Position numbers and translations under genes: made by a program. DNA of 64,000 nt, from positions 96,766 to 160,765 of IMG/VR virus record IMGVR_UViG_3300037475_000032; one strand, 5' to 3'. Numbering within the stretch: position 1 is the stretch's first letter; every line of letters begins with the position of its first letter. The DNA is from a virus. Below the pieces are notes generated by a model. The model saw nothing but the letters and a program-made list of their open reading frames with translations, made no database searches and was not told where the DNA came from. Of this stretch, positions 24,927 to 32,316 are shown piece after piece.

Positions 24927-25399
24927 GCAACATCACACTCACTTCCGGCGACTTGTTCGCATCGAGGGCTCAGACGCTTGTGAACGCCACCAACTGTCAG
25001 GGTGTTATGGGCGCTGGGATCGCAAGAGCGTTCAAGGAACGCTTTCCCACCATGTTCGAGGACTACCAGCGGGCATGTGAGGCCGGAGAGCACACGGCCA
25101 CGCAGCCACACTTCTGGCGCAACCCTGGCGACAAGCCTCCGTGGATGAGCTACGAACGACAGAGCGTGCTCAACATCGCCAGCACACCGCACATGGGCGA
25201 TACGCCGAAGCTCAGCCTCATCGCCGTCAACCTCGTATGGATCGTGGAGAACTACGAGGAGGTCGGGATCAGGTCGCTGGCGGTTCCGGCGCTCGGATGC
25301 GGGATCGGCGGGGGCGACTGGAGTTTGATGAAGCCCCTGCTCGTCAACTTCTTGAGCCTCATCGACATCCCCGTAGAGATCTACGAGCCACAGTCTTGA
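24923..25399 (+). CDS. macrodomain protein, ADP-ribose hydrolase-like (158 aa)
   Basis: VNATNCQGVMGAGIARAF (residues about 20-38) is the ADP-ribose-binding loop of macrodomains, with the Asn and catalytic-type Gly-Ala segment. LAVPALGCGIGGGDW near residue 122 is the second binding loop. This DarG/TARG1-like type typically binds ADP-ribose and removes ADP-ribosyl groups from nucleic acids or proteins. It may counter a host ADP-ribosyltransferase defence, or match the ART-like domain in the 1918-aa protein. Its stop lies inside the next promoter. Confidence 0.84.
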   Translation: MSNITLTSGDLFASRAQTLVNATNCQGVMGAGIARAFKERFPTMFEDYQRACEAGEHTATQPHFWRNPGDKPPWMSYERQSVLNIASTPHMGDTPKLSLIAVNLVWIVENYEEVGIRSLAVPALGCGIGGGDWSLMKPLLVNFLSLIDIPVEIYEPQS

Positions 25400-25424
25400 C
25401 ATAGGTCGAAGGATAGGCTACACT
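25396..25424 (+). promoter_or_regulatory. promoter of the pentapeptide-repeat gene
   Basis: TTGACA, 17-nt spacer with GGATAGGC, TACACT. Transcription would start about 95 nt before the GTG, giving a structured leader. The -35 box includes the macrodomain stop codon. Confidence 0.75.
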
Positions 25425-25438
25425 ACCGCACACCACTT

Positions 25439-25483
25439 TGCCGATTCCCATGCCGAGCTAGCCGCCCGGCAAGGGAATCGGCA
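25439..25483 (+). promoter_or_regulatory. leader hairpin between promoter and pentapeptide gene
   Basis: An 11-bp perfect stem TGCCGATTCCC / GGGAATCGGCA encloses a smaller inner TGCCG / CGGCA stem. It lies in the 5' leader and could stabilise the RNA or act as an attenuator or protein-binding site. Confidence 0.55.
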
Positions 25484-25527
25484 GATATCCCAACAATCTG
25501 CCACACGATTTCAAGGAGCTAACCAAA

Positions 25528-26343
25528 GTGATCCAGATTCACCACATCAATGGCAGCGTGCTATTCACTGCCGAGAACGCACGGGACGTGCGAGAGGCCG
25601 TGGAAGAGGCACGCAGGGTAGGCGCTAACCTCGAAGGCGCTTACCTCCGAGGCGCTAACCTCGAAGGCGCTAACCTCCGAGGCGCTTACCTCGAAGGCGC
25701 TAACCTCCGAGGCGCTTACCTCCGAGGCGCTAACCTCGAAGGCGCTAACCTCGAAGGCGCTTACCTCCGAGGCGCTAACCTCGAAGGCGCTTACCTCCGA
25801 GGCGCTTACCTCCGAGGCGCTTACCTCCGAGGCGCTAACCTCGAAGGCGCTAACCTCCGAGGCGCTTACCTCGAAGGCGCTTACCTCCGAGGCGCTAACC
25901 TCGAAGGCGCTAACCTCCGAGGCGCTAACCTCGAAGGCGCTAACCTCGAAGGCGCTAACGGGGCAAATCCCTATCTCATCAACGATCTGCTCATGCTGCA
26001 CGATCAGGTCGGGAAGATCAGGGCCTACAAGCTGGTCAACGAGGCAGCGGAGGGTCCGACGTACGGTGGCATCAAGTACGAGAAGGGCAAGGAGTACTCC
26101 GTCGATGGCGCAGACACGGACGTAGATGTCCTGTGTGGCGCTGGCATCAACGTGGCGACGTTGCCTTGGTGCATGAAAGAATGGCGAGAGGGCTTCCGCA
26201 TCCTCGTCATCGAGTTCACGGCCAAGGACATCGCAGCCATCCCCACGGCCAGCGATGGCAAGTTCCGTCTGCATCGCTGCAAGGTCGTGGGTGAGAAGGA
26301 CTTGAAGGAGATCGGTCTCGTCCCGGAGATCGAGAAGGCGTAA
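25528..26343 (+). CDS. pentapeptide-repeat protein with C-terminal globular domain (271 aa)
   Basis: GTG follows an AAGGAG site. Residues about 1-30 are a capping unit (VLFTAENARDVREAVEEARR). Twenty-two pentads of the GA[NY]L[ER] type follow and predict a right-handed quadrilateral beta-helix. Such helices can mimic DNA and inhibit gyrase (the Qnr/MfpA principle), but this cannot be claimed for this protein. Residues about 150-271 are a globular domain common in phage pentapeptide proteins, with Cys and charged strands. It has its own promoter and a structured leader. Confidence 0.82.
   Translation: MIQIHHINGSVLFTAENARDVREAVEEARRVGANLEGAYLRGANLEGANLRGAYLEGANLRGAYLRGANLEGANLEGAYLRGANLEGAYLRGAYLRGAYLRGANLEGANLRGAYLEGAYLRGANLEGANLRGANLEGANLEGANGANPYLINDLLMLHDQVGKIRAYKLVNEAAEGPTYGGIKYEKGKEYSVDGADTDVDVLCGAGINVATLPWCMKEWREGFRILVIEFTAKDIAAIPTASDGKFRLHRCKVVGEKDLKEIGLVPEIEKA
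25621..25950 (+). repeat. tandem 15-nt repeat array encoding pentapeptides (22 units)
   Basis: Units differ from GGCGCTAACCTCGAA almost only at the codon for Asn/Tyr and the last codon. This near-identity suggests recent expansion, and unit number is likely variable between isolates. Confidence 0.8.
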
Positions 26344-26349
26344 GCCACC

Positions 26350-26604
26350 ATGGTCTTCCACCGCATCGACACCATACGCTATCGCGTCCTTGATGATGAG
26401 GACGGGAAGCTCCTTGGCACCGTCAACAAGGAAACATTCAGGACGTACCCTGATGGCCTTGAGGGCGATGTCAAGGAGGGGTGCTTCTGGTTGGCGCACA
26501 GTCGGGGATACGTTCAGGTCCCTGGCAAGTTCGCCAGCCGGAAGGCAGCGGCGGAAGCGTTGATCGATAGTCAGACGAAACCAGCGGCCAAGCTAGCTGC
26601 TTGA
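26350..26604 (+). CDS. hypothetical protein (84 aa)
   Basis: A beta-rich N-terminal half with many charged residues and a C-terminal helix (ASRKAAAEALID). It follows the pentapeptide gene by 6 nt. Its TGA stop is embedded in the -35 box of the rIIA promoter. No family recognised. Confidence 0.66.
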   Translation: MVFHRIDTIRYRVLDDEDGKLLGTVNKETFRTYPDGLEGDVKEGCFWLAHSRGYVQVPGKFASRKAAAEALIDSQTKPAAKLAA

Positions 26605-26629
26605 CATTGGTCTCGACATAGGCTACACT
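26601..26629 (+). promoter_or_regulatory. promoter of the rIIA-rIIB operon
   Basis: TTGACA, 17-nt spacer with CATAGGC, TACACT, 35 nt before the rIIA ATG, which also has a good AAGGAG site. The spacer and -10 box are almost identical to the 25396 promoter. Confidence 0.76.
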
Positions 26630-26664
26630 ATCGGTACAACGAACTTCAAGGAGCCCCAAACCCC

Positions 26665-28617
26665 ATGATTCCCTCTGTAGCAGAAGACATCAACGTGGAG
26701 AGCACCGTGACTGGCGAGAAGATCGCCATGTCGCTGGACGAGAACAGTCTCGCTCACCTCATGACGGTGCTGACCAACCTGTACTCCGACCCCGAGATGG
26801 CGGTACTGCGTGAGTACAGCACGAACGCCCGTGACTCCCACATCGAGGCGGGCACCACGCGGCCCATCGAGGTCACGTTGCCTTCGGTCCTCAATCCCTT
26901 CCTGCACATCAAGGACTTCGGCATCGGCTTGAACGAATCTGACATCGCCGAGATCTACAGCAAGTACGGCGCGAGCACCAAGCGTGAGACCAACGAACAG
27001 ACGGGCGTCCTTGGCCTTGGCTGCAAGAGCGGCCTGACCTACAGCCCACAGTTCTCGCTCGTCGGCATCAAGGAGGGTACACGCACGATGGTCAGCATTG
27101 CGCGTGACGAGGATGGCACGGGCTCGATGACGATTGTCGAAAGCTCGCCCACCGATGAGCCCAACGGCGTCGAGGTCATCATCCCTGTGCGTCGCTACAA
27201 CAACCTCGAAGACAAGTCCCGTGACTTGTTCCGCTTCTGGGAGCCGGGCACAGTGCTCGTCAACGGCGAGGAACCAGAACGCATCGAGGGCACGAAGGTC
27301 TCGGATACCATGCTTATCGCCGAGCGTCTGCACACGGACTACATCGTCATGGGCGGTGTCCCTTACCCCGTGTCGCTCAACACTCCGCTGGCGGGCAAGT
27401 ACAAGCTCGTGGTCTTCGCTGAGATCGGTGATATCAACTTCACGCCTAGCCGCGAGGACTTGCAGCAGACCAAGCGCACAAAGGACTTCATTGCCCTGGC
27501 CCAGGAGCGCTTCGTCTCGCAGGTACAGGGAGCGATTCAGCGTGATATCGATGGTGCTGAAAGCCCTCGTGCCGCCTTCTACACGGCCATCAAATGGCGC
27601 GATGCACTTCCGCACCTCAAGATGGACATGACCTACAAGCAGCAGGAAATCCCGCTGGAGTTCGTTGCTCCCGAAGGCAAGAAGATCGTGGTCAGTAACC
27701 GCAACAGCGATGTGTTGAGCCGACACAGCAAGCACACCACGCTTGCGGCTGGCACGTTCATCAATGGCCTGCTCGTCTACGGCTACAACATGACGAACTT
27801 CACGGCCAGTCACAAGAAGAAGCTCAAGAAGTTCGCGGAAGAAGCGGGCATCAACGCCGAACACTTCATCCTCAGCGAGGACCGCATCGAATCTGTGTGG
27901 CTCGATCCGGCCAGCATGGTGGAGTGGGAGGCCATTCGTGCCATCAAGCTCGACAATCACGGCAGAGCCGGGGGGGCAGGTCGAGTCAAGGGCTCGTACG
28001 ACATGTGGGAGCAAGGCACGTTCCGCAACGAGGTCCCGGCCGAGGAGATCGATGGCGAACTGCCCTTGTTCTACTTCACCACACACGACTTCAAGGTTGT
28101 GGGTCGCAACGCTACTCGCAACGGCGATGCTGTGCGCCTTGTCACCAAGCACTTCCCTGACTGCACAGTGGTCCTCATGGGAGCCAACCGCACATCGAAG
28201 TTCTGCCGCGACTTCCCGAGCGCCAAGTCCATTCAGCAGGTGCTTCGTGAGACCTATGAGAGGATCGCGGACGAAATCGATCCCAAGTACATCAAGGCGT
28301 ACAAGCTGGACGGCGCAAGTTCGTACGGTCGTCCTCTCAGTCGCCTGGACGCTTCGTTGATCGATGACCCCGACCTGGCCGAATCAGTGCGTCTGTCGGA
28401 CATGACGGGTGTCGAAGGCGCAGTAGAACCACTGCGCGAGTTCAGCGGCTTGATGCAATACGTCGGGATATCTGATAGACTCCAGTATGACTTCGAGCAC
28501 GACCCGCTCGACAACTACCCACTGCTATCCAACTGCAACTTCCGTAACGAAGTCCCGTCTCACCTTTACCTATACGTCAACGCCGTCTACGCGGCATCCC
28601 AAGCAGAAAAGGAGTAG
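26665..28617 (+). CDS. rIIA: rIIA-like GHKL ATPase protein (650 aa)
   Basis: The N-terminal 120 residues carry the GHKL/Hsp90 ATP-binding motifs: REYSTNARDSH (N box), KDFGIGLNE (G1) and GVLGLGCKSG (G2). The rest matches the extended rIIA layout, and rIIB follows directly. In T4, rIIA and rIIB form a membrane-associated complex that protects against RexAB exclusion and affects lysis timing; the same role is only inferred here. It is of typical rIIA size and precedes rIIB by 7 nt. A strong promoter lies upstream. Confidence 0.84.
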   Translation: MIPSVAEDINVESTVTGEKIAMSLDENSLAHLMTVLTNLYSDPEMAVLREYSTNARDSHIEAGTTRPIEVTLPSVLNPFLHIKDFGIGLNESDIAEIYSKYGASTKRETNEQTGVLGLGCKSGLTYSPQFSLVGIKEGTRTMVSIARDEDGTGSMTIVESSPTDEPNGVEVIIPVRRYNNLEDKSRDLFRFWEPGTVLVNGEEPERIEGTKVSDTMLIAERLHTDYIVMGGVPYPVSLNTPLAGKYKLVVFAEIGDINFTPSREDLQQTKRTKDFIALAQERFVSQVQGAIQRDIDGAESPRAAFYTAIKWRDALPHLKMDMTYKQQEIPLEFVAPEGKKIVVSNRNSDVLSRHSKHTTLAAGTFINGLLVYGYNMTNFTASHKKKLKKFAEEAGINAEHFILSEDRIESVWLDPASMVEWEAIRAIKLDNHGRAGGAGRVKGSYDMWEQGTFRNEVPAEEIDGELPLFYFTTHDFKVVGRNATRNGDAVRLVTKHFPDCTVVLMGANRTSKFCRDFPSAKSIQQVLRETYERIADEIDPKYIKAYKLDGASSYGRPLSRLDASLIDDPDLAESVRLSDMTGVEGAVEPLREFSGLMQYVGISDRLQYDFEHDPLDNYPLLSNCNFRNEVPSHLYLYVNAVYAASQAEKE

Positions 28618-28624
28618 GACCATC

Positions 28625-29755
28625 ATGGCCCAGACAGCAAGCCCACTCGATCAGAACGCGAAGGTCTTTGCGTTCGTCAAGGCTGCGCTTGAGAGGGGCG
28701 ATGGTCCCTCCGTAGTTGCAGCAGCCGTAGAGGACAAGTACGGCATCACCACGACCAAGGACTCGATCCGCAGGTTCCGTGAGCGTCACGGCATCGCATC
28801 GGTCAAGAAGACCACCAAGGCCACGCCAAAGGCGAAGGCATCAAAGCCCAAGCCCGTGAAGGCCGCCTTCCAATACTCGATCATCGAGCAGGACGGCGAG
28901 CAGTGCATCACGGTCTTCGCTCCTGGCGAGACGCCGAAGGTGGCGGACTCGTCGCACCCCAACTTCTCTACGATGGTGGAGAAGGCCAAGGCGGGCGACA
29001 TCGACGTGCTCGATCTCTTCGACGTGGAGAGGGTCATCCGCGAGAACTTCACACGACTCTCTGAGCGCGTGTTGGTCCGCGACGGCCGTATCTACTTCGA
29101 CGGCAACGAGTTGGACAACGCGATCACAGAGCACATCCTTCGCTTCCTCGATGAAGGTGGCGCAGATGGCGACTGGAGCCCGCTCGTGAACTTCCTGGAG
29201 AAGATCCAGGACAACCCCATCGAGCACTCACGCGAGCAGCTTTACCGCTGGCTCGCATCGCACAAGTTCTCGATCACCCACGAGGGCGACATCGTTGCCT
29301 ACAAGGGTGTGAAGCGCAACAGTGATGAGGACGCGGAGCACGAGTTCCAGAGCGTCTACGGTGGTCACGCCATCGTGGATGAGGTCGAGGTGCATGGCGA
29401 GGTGCCGCAGTCTATCGGCTCCGTCGTGGAAATGCCTCGTACCGAGGTGGCTCACAACCCACGCGAGGCGTGCTCCAGTGGTCTGCACGTCGCCACGTTC
29501 AGCTACGCCAAGGGATGGGGCGAGGTGGTCCTTGAGGTCCACGTCAACCCGCGTGACATCGTGTCCGTGCCAAACGGCGAGGCAGAAAAGGCCCGTACGT
29601 GCCGCTACTACGTCGAGGATGTCGTGACGGCTCCTTACGAGGCCGCCATCGTCCTCGACACCACGCCTGCGCCAGTCCCGGCGCAGGATGACGACGAGTG
29701 CCTGCACTGCGCGTGCTTCGACGCAGGCGACCAGTGCTGCGTGTGCGGTGCGTAA
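28625..29755 (+). CDS. rIIB: rIIB-like protein (376 aa)
   Basis: Residues about 14-55 are a helix-turn-helix-like domain ending KDSIRRFRERHG, paralogous to the start of the phosphoesterase at 5042. After a Lys/Pro-rich linker (about 60-78), residues about 85-340 show the rIIB fold, including YRWLASHKFSITHEGDIVAYKG. The C-terminus carries an extra cysteine cluster (CLHCACF, CCVCG), an added zinc or redox site. It should partner the rIIA product. ATG at 28625 follows GGAGTAGGACC. Confidence 0.82.
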   Translation: MAQTASPLDQNAKVFAFVKAALERGDGPSVVAAAVEDKYGITTTKDSIRRFRERHGIASVKKTTKATPKAKASKPKPVKAAFQYSIIEQDGEQCITVFAPGETPKVADSSHPNFSTMVEKAKAGDIDVLDLFDVERVIRENFTRLSERVLVRDGRIYFDGNELDNAITEHILRFLDEGGADGDWSPLVNFLEKIQDNPIEHSREQLYRWLASHKFSITHEGDIVAYKGVKRNSDEDAEHEFQSVYGGHAIVDEVEVHGEVPQSIGSVVEMPRTEVAHNPREACSSGLHVATFSYAKGWGEVVLEVHVNPRDIVSVPNGEAEKARTCRYYVEDVVTAPYEAAIVLDTTPAPVPAQDDDECLHCACFDAGDQCCVCGA

Positions 29756-29923
29756 ATGGAACACACGATTGCACATCTCAGGCGCGATGTAGAGCGTGAG
29801 CGCGCAAGGGCAGACTTCTTGGAGGCTGCCCTGCGCAACTACGCTGAGCACGCCTGGAATGATCTCAAGCGCACGTTGGCAATCGACTATCCACGAGCAC
29901 TACCAACAACTAACGATGACTAA
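29756..29923 (+). CDS. small helical hypothetical protein (55 aa)
   Basis: The ATG uses the last A of the rIIB stop context (TAAATG). The protein is one long Arg/Glu/Ala-rich helix, then a polar tail. It overlaps the next gene by 8 nt. Unknown function. Confidence 0.58.
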   Translation: MEHTIAHLRRDVERERARADFLEAALRNYAEHAWNDLKRTLAIDYPRALPTTNDD

Positions 29924-30167
29924 CGAAGACACCAACATCCTGGACGAGTTCCCCGCTCACATGGGCCGCACTCCTATCTATCCGTGGGACGAGTGGACCG
30001 ATGGTCAGATCAGGGAGCTTGTTCAGGGTGAGGACTTCTACTCGGAGGCCACGTCGTTTCGCACGCTCATCCATCGGACAGCGCGTAGACGTGGGCTCAA
30101 GGCCAAGACTCGCATCAGCGACGACAAGAAAAGCGTGATCGTTGCCTTCTACAAGGAGCAGTCATGA
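29916..30167 (+). CDS. hypothetical protein (83 aa)
   Basis: ATG at 29916 overlaps the preceding gene; a longer in-frame start would run through it. Trp-rich N-terminus (YPWDEWTDGQIRELVQGED), then a basic helical part (TLIHRTARRRGLKAKTRIS), possibly DNA-binding. The stop overlaps the next ATG. Confidence 0.64.
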   Translation: MTNEDTNILDEFPAHMGRTPIYPWDEWTDGQIRELVQGEDFYSEATSFRTLIHRTARRRGLKAKTRISDDKKSVIVAFYKEQS

Positions 30168-30607
30168 CAGACTCAAAGCCCTGTGGTGATTGCTCCCATG
30201 ATCTAGACCGGCACAGCGCCCAGGAAGGCATGTGCTTGGATTGCGAGTGCCATGGTTGGAGCGCTGAGGCGACTCGTGACTGGAAGATCGACAGCGGTGT
30301 GATAGTTGAGCGCATGGAGGGCTATCGCTGGGTCGAGGTCATCCGCTTCGGTGAGGCGTATATCAGGCAGATCAGCGATATCCCTGACCGAGGCCAATGC
30401 TTTGAATTGCGCATCCCTGCCATTCATCCCCGCACGCACAAATGGACGGACGAAGACGGAGATCGCAACTACGTCCGCAAGGAAATGGAGTGCGGTAGAC
30501 TTGACATCCATCGCGGTTGGCCTACTGTGGTAGGCTACATTCAGGATGAGGATACTGGCTCCTACCACAAGGAGCGTTGGAGCCTATACGAAGAGGACAA
30601 GACATGA
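30164..30607 (+). CDS. hypothetical protein with N-terminal zinc site (147 aa)
   Basis: CGDCSHDLDRH and CLDCECHG near the start form a plausible zinc ribbon with the pattern seen in phage mini zinc proteins. The rest is beta-rich and acidic or aromatic. A possible TTGACA-N16-TACTGT promoter lies inside its 3' part (30501-30528), which could serve the next gene. Function unknown. Confidence 0.66.
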   Translation: MTDSKPCGDCSHDLDRHSAQEGMCLDCECHGWSAEATRDWKIDSGVIVERMEGYRWVEVIRFGEAYIRQISDIPDRGQCFELRIPAIHPRTHKWTDEDGDRNYVRKEMECGRLDIHRGWPTVVGYIQDEDTGSYHKERWSLYEEDKT

Positions 30608-30975
30608 GCTACGACCTATACGACTTCAAGGAAAGCCTCCAGATCGCTGGAGTAGAGGCCACACGAGTTGAGCACTGCTCGCTCGGCTTCGGTGACTCGC
30701 CCGAGGGCTATGGCTCATGGGAGGGCGGCTTCGTCTGTCATACACGTAGCGGCAAGCCGTGGATCTTCGTCTTCGGTTGGTGCGACACGACCGGCTGGGG
30801 ATGTCAGGACGGTGCGTACGTCCACGAGTTCGATCACGAGCCCACGCGCGAGGAGATCAGAGAGGCATGGGGCAAGGAGTTGTACTCCAGTGAACGCCTT
30901 GAGAACATGCTCCTGCTCGCCGACGAGGACCCCATCGACATCAACCGCTACCTGCGAGGCGAAACCAATGCCTGA
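30604..30975 (+). CDS. hypothetical protein (123 aa)
   Basis: ATG at 30604 follows an in-frame overlap with the previous stop. Aromatic-rich central strands (GKPWIFVFGWCDTTGWGC) and a charged C-terminal helix suggest a compact alpha/beta protein. Unknown function; operon member. Confidence 0.64.
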   Translation: MSYDLYDFKESLQIAGVEATRVEHCSLGFGDSPEGYGSWEGGFVCHTRSGKPWIFVFGWCDTTGWGCQDGAYVHEFDHEPTREEIREAWGKELYSSERLENMLLLADEDPIDINRYLRGETNA

Positions 30976-31207
30976 GGTCACGGTCATCGACGGTCGCTGT
31001 GGCGACGACTTGTGCGAATACAAGGGCTCTTACTTCGTGGCCGTGCGTTGTGGTAACTGTGGCCTTGAGGGTGAGCTTCATTGCACCAAGGGTCACGAGG
31101 CATGGCGCACAGCGAAATGGGAGGAGTGCCCGCGTTGCTCCTGTGACAGCTTGAACGCAGGCGACTATCTCCGCGATGGCGAGGATGGTGAGCCCGATGA
31201 GGACTGA
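30968..31207 (+). CDS. zinc-ribbon hypothetical protein (79 aa)
   Basis: CGNCG, CTKGH and CPRC/SC pairs give a clear zinc ribbon with four to six ligands. Acidic C-terminus. Overlaps the next gene by 11 nt. Function unknown. Confidence 0.64.
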   Translation: MPEVTVIDGRCGDDLCEYKGSYFVAVRCGNCGLEGELHCTKGHEAWRTAKWEECPRCSCDSLNAGDYLRDGEDGEPDED

Positions 31208-31442
31208 CGGCCGCGTAGAGCTATTGGCGACTGCCCTGGATGGAGTGCTCATGTCCGGGATCTCGGCAGAGACCGAGGCTCGTAGCCTCTTGAGGCTGCT
31301 AGATCAGCATGACGGTTCGATCCCTCCAGAGCCGCCCATGACCTTCCGCCTTGTCGCTAAAGATGGCGAGTGGCAAGTGCATACAGCCGTACGCCCAAGC
31401 GAGGGCTTGGAGGTCACGTTCACGGTTGGCATACCCGTTTAA
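31197..31442 (+). CDS. hypothetical protein (81 aa)
   Basis: ATG at 31197 is preferred over an upstream in-frame ATG because it makes the shorter overlap. Helical N-terminus and beta-rich C-terminus. Its TAA stop is part of an 18-bp palindrome with a GTTTAAAC core, so the gene end is tied to that element. Confidence 0.6.
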   Translation: MRTDGRVELLATALDGVLMSGISAETEARSLLRLLDQHDGSIPPEPPMTFRLVAKDGEWQVHTAVRPSEGLEVTFTVGIPV

Positions 31443-31449
31443 ACGGGTA
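31432..31449. repeat. 18-bp palindrome with GTTTAAAC core (copy 3)
   Basis: TACCCGTTTAAACGGGTA is a perfect palindrome spanning the stop of the 31197 gene. Sequence and position suggest an operator, or a terminator hairpin with no loop; it is one of nine GTTTAAAC sites. Confidence 0.65.
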
Positions 31450-31468
31450 GATACGCAGGAGGAATAGA

Positions 31469-31693
31469 ATGACCATTGAACGACTCTCAGAGGCGCAGTA
31501 CATCGCTCTCGTAGCCGTGATCGACGGTAAGACGCCGAGCAATGCGCCAGAACTAGAACGCGAGGGCCTTATCGAGCCCATCACGCAAATCAACATCGAG
31601 GACGAGTTCCGCTATCGCCTAACAGGCGAGGGCAGGCGTCACTACACGATGTTCCGTGAGCGCATGAGCACAGACAATGCTCATCTCCAGTAG
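31469..31693 (+). CDS. hypothetical protein, winged-helix-like (74 aa)
   Basis: A strong GCAGGAGGAATAGA site precedes the ATG. The helix-then-strand pattern with YRLTGEGRRHY resembles the C-terminal end of a winged helix, so a DNA-binding role is possible. It overlaps the next gene by 17 nt. Confidence 0.62.
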   Translation: MTIERLSEAQYIALVAVIDGKTPSNAPELEREGLIEPITQINIEDEFRYRLTGEGRRHYTMFRERMSTDNAHLQ

Positions 31694-31883
31694 TCACAAC
31701 TTCGATGACTACGACAGCGAGATAGGCTTCTATCACAGCATCACGCGCTGGTTCGACCGCCTGTATGGGCGTTCGTCAGAGTGGTGGCATACACGACATG
31801 AGGAACTAGACTGCTCGCCTCTGTCCGCTCTCTGCGAGGGGAGATTTGACGAGGTTCATGCGGCTTGGCTGCCTCGTCGGTAG
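31677..31883 (+). CDS. hypothetical protein (68 aa)
   Basis: Trp/His-rich, ending PLSALCEGRFDEVHAAW, which is faintly reminiscent of the C-terminus of MbcA/ParS (DUF2384) antitoxin-like proteins (a PL.AL..G pattern). No toxin partner is visible, so this is only a hint. It ends the operon before a hairpin. Confidence 0.55.
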   Translation: MLISSSHNFDDYDSEIGFYHSITRWFDRLYGRSSEWWHTRHEELDCSPLSALCEGRFDEVHAAWLPRR

Positions 31884-31916
31884 TTCGCCAACCTCATTCA
31901 CGGTGAAAGCGTAGGG

Positions 31917-31940
31917 GTAATAGGTGAGTCCTGCTCACCT
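31917..31940 (+). terminator. TAATAGG motif plus 7-bp hairpin, end of operon
   Basis: GTAATAGG overlaps the stem AGGTGAG / CTCACCT (loop TCCTG), followed by a pyrimidine-rich tract. It may terminate the upstream operon and/or start the next one. Confidence 0.5.
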
Positions 31941-31965
31941 TCCCCTTAGCGATCTCCAACCATGA

Positions 31966-32286
31966 ATGAAAAGACATTGGCCCATCACGTTCCGCGACCT
32001 GTTTCTGGGGTCACTGGCGCTAGTTATCCTGTACGACCAGGTTTTCATCGCCAGAGCGGCACAGCCGTTGCTCATCTTCCTCGTGATCTTCCTATTCGCT
32101 TCGATCCCAGCCCTCAGGGGAGACAGCAAAGACGATCAATATGGCCCTTTCGCACGTTTCGTCATGATGGCATTGGGTATCGAGGTGCCGCAGCCCCCAG
32201 AGGGAAGAAATCATGGCATGGACTCGTCATCCGCTACCCCAACCTCATCGGGCTCACAGCCATCGGTGGATTCGGAGCAGTCGTAA
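31966..32286 (+). CDS. membrane protein, possible holin-like (106 aa)
   Basis: Two hydrophobic stretches (FLGSLALVILYD and PLLIFLVIFLFASI) separated by a short basic turn, then a polar Ser/Pro-rich C-terminus. ATG at 31966 is preferred over the out-of-frame ATG four bases earlier because this frame encodes the membrane segments. A second hydrophobic reading frame covers its 3' end and has no ATG. A lysis role is only suggested by size and topology. Confidence 0.58.
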   Translation: MKRHWPITFRDLFLGSLALVILYDQVFIARAAQPLLIFLVIFLFASIPALRGDSKDDQYGPFARFVMMALGIEVPQPPEGRNHGMDSSSATPTSSGSQPSVDSEQS

Positions 32287-32316
32287 CTCAGATCATCTCT
32301 ACCTTGCACTAAGCCC

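Noticed and set aside
25621-25950. CRISPR-like tandem repeats
   Set aside because: The units are contiguous 15-mers with no spacers and they encode pentapeptides.
25561-26499. A 312-aa leftward frame with repeated SAFEVSASEV units
   Set aside because: It is the exact complement of the pentapeptide array; the repeat and the codon-level fit belong to the rightward gene.
26623-28152. A 509-aa leftward frame opposite rIIA
   Set aside because: It is a long antisense shadow of a GC-rich gene with a recognised GHKL domain; no ribosome-binding site or motif supports it.
31962-32312. 116-aa frame starting four bases before the membrane gene
   Set aside because: Its N-terminal part is Arg/His/Pro-rich and shadow-like; only its last 30 residues look hydrophobic.
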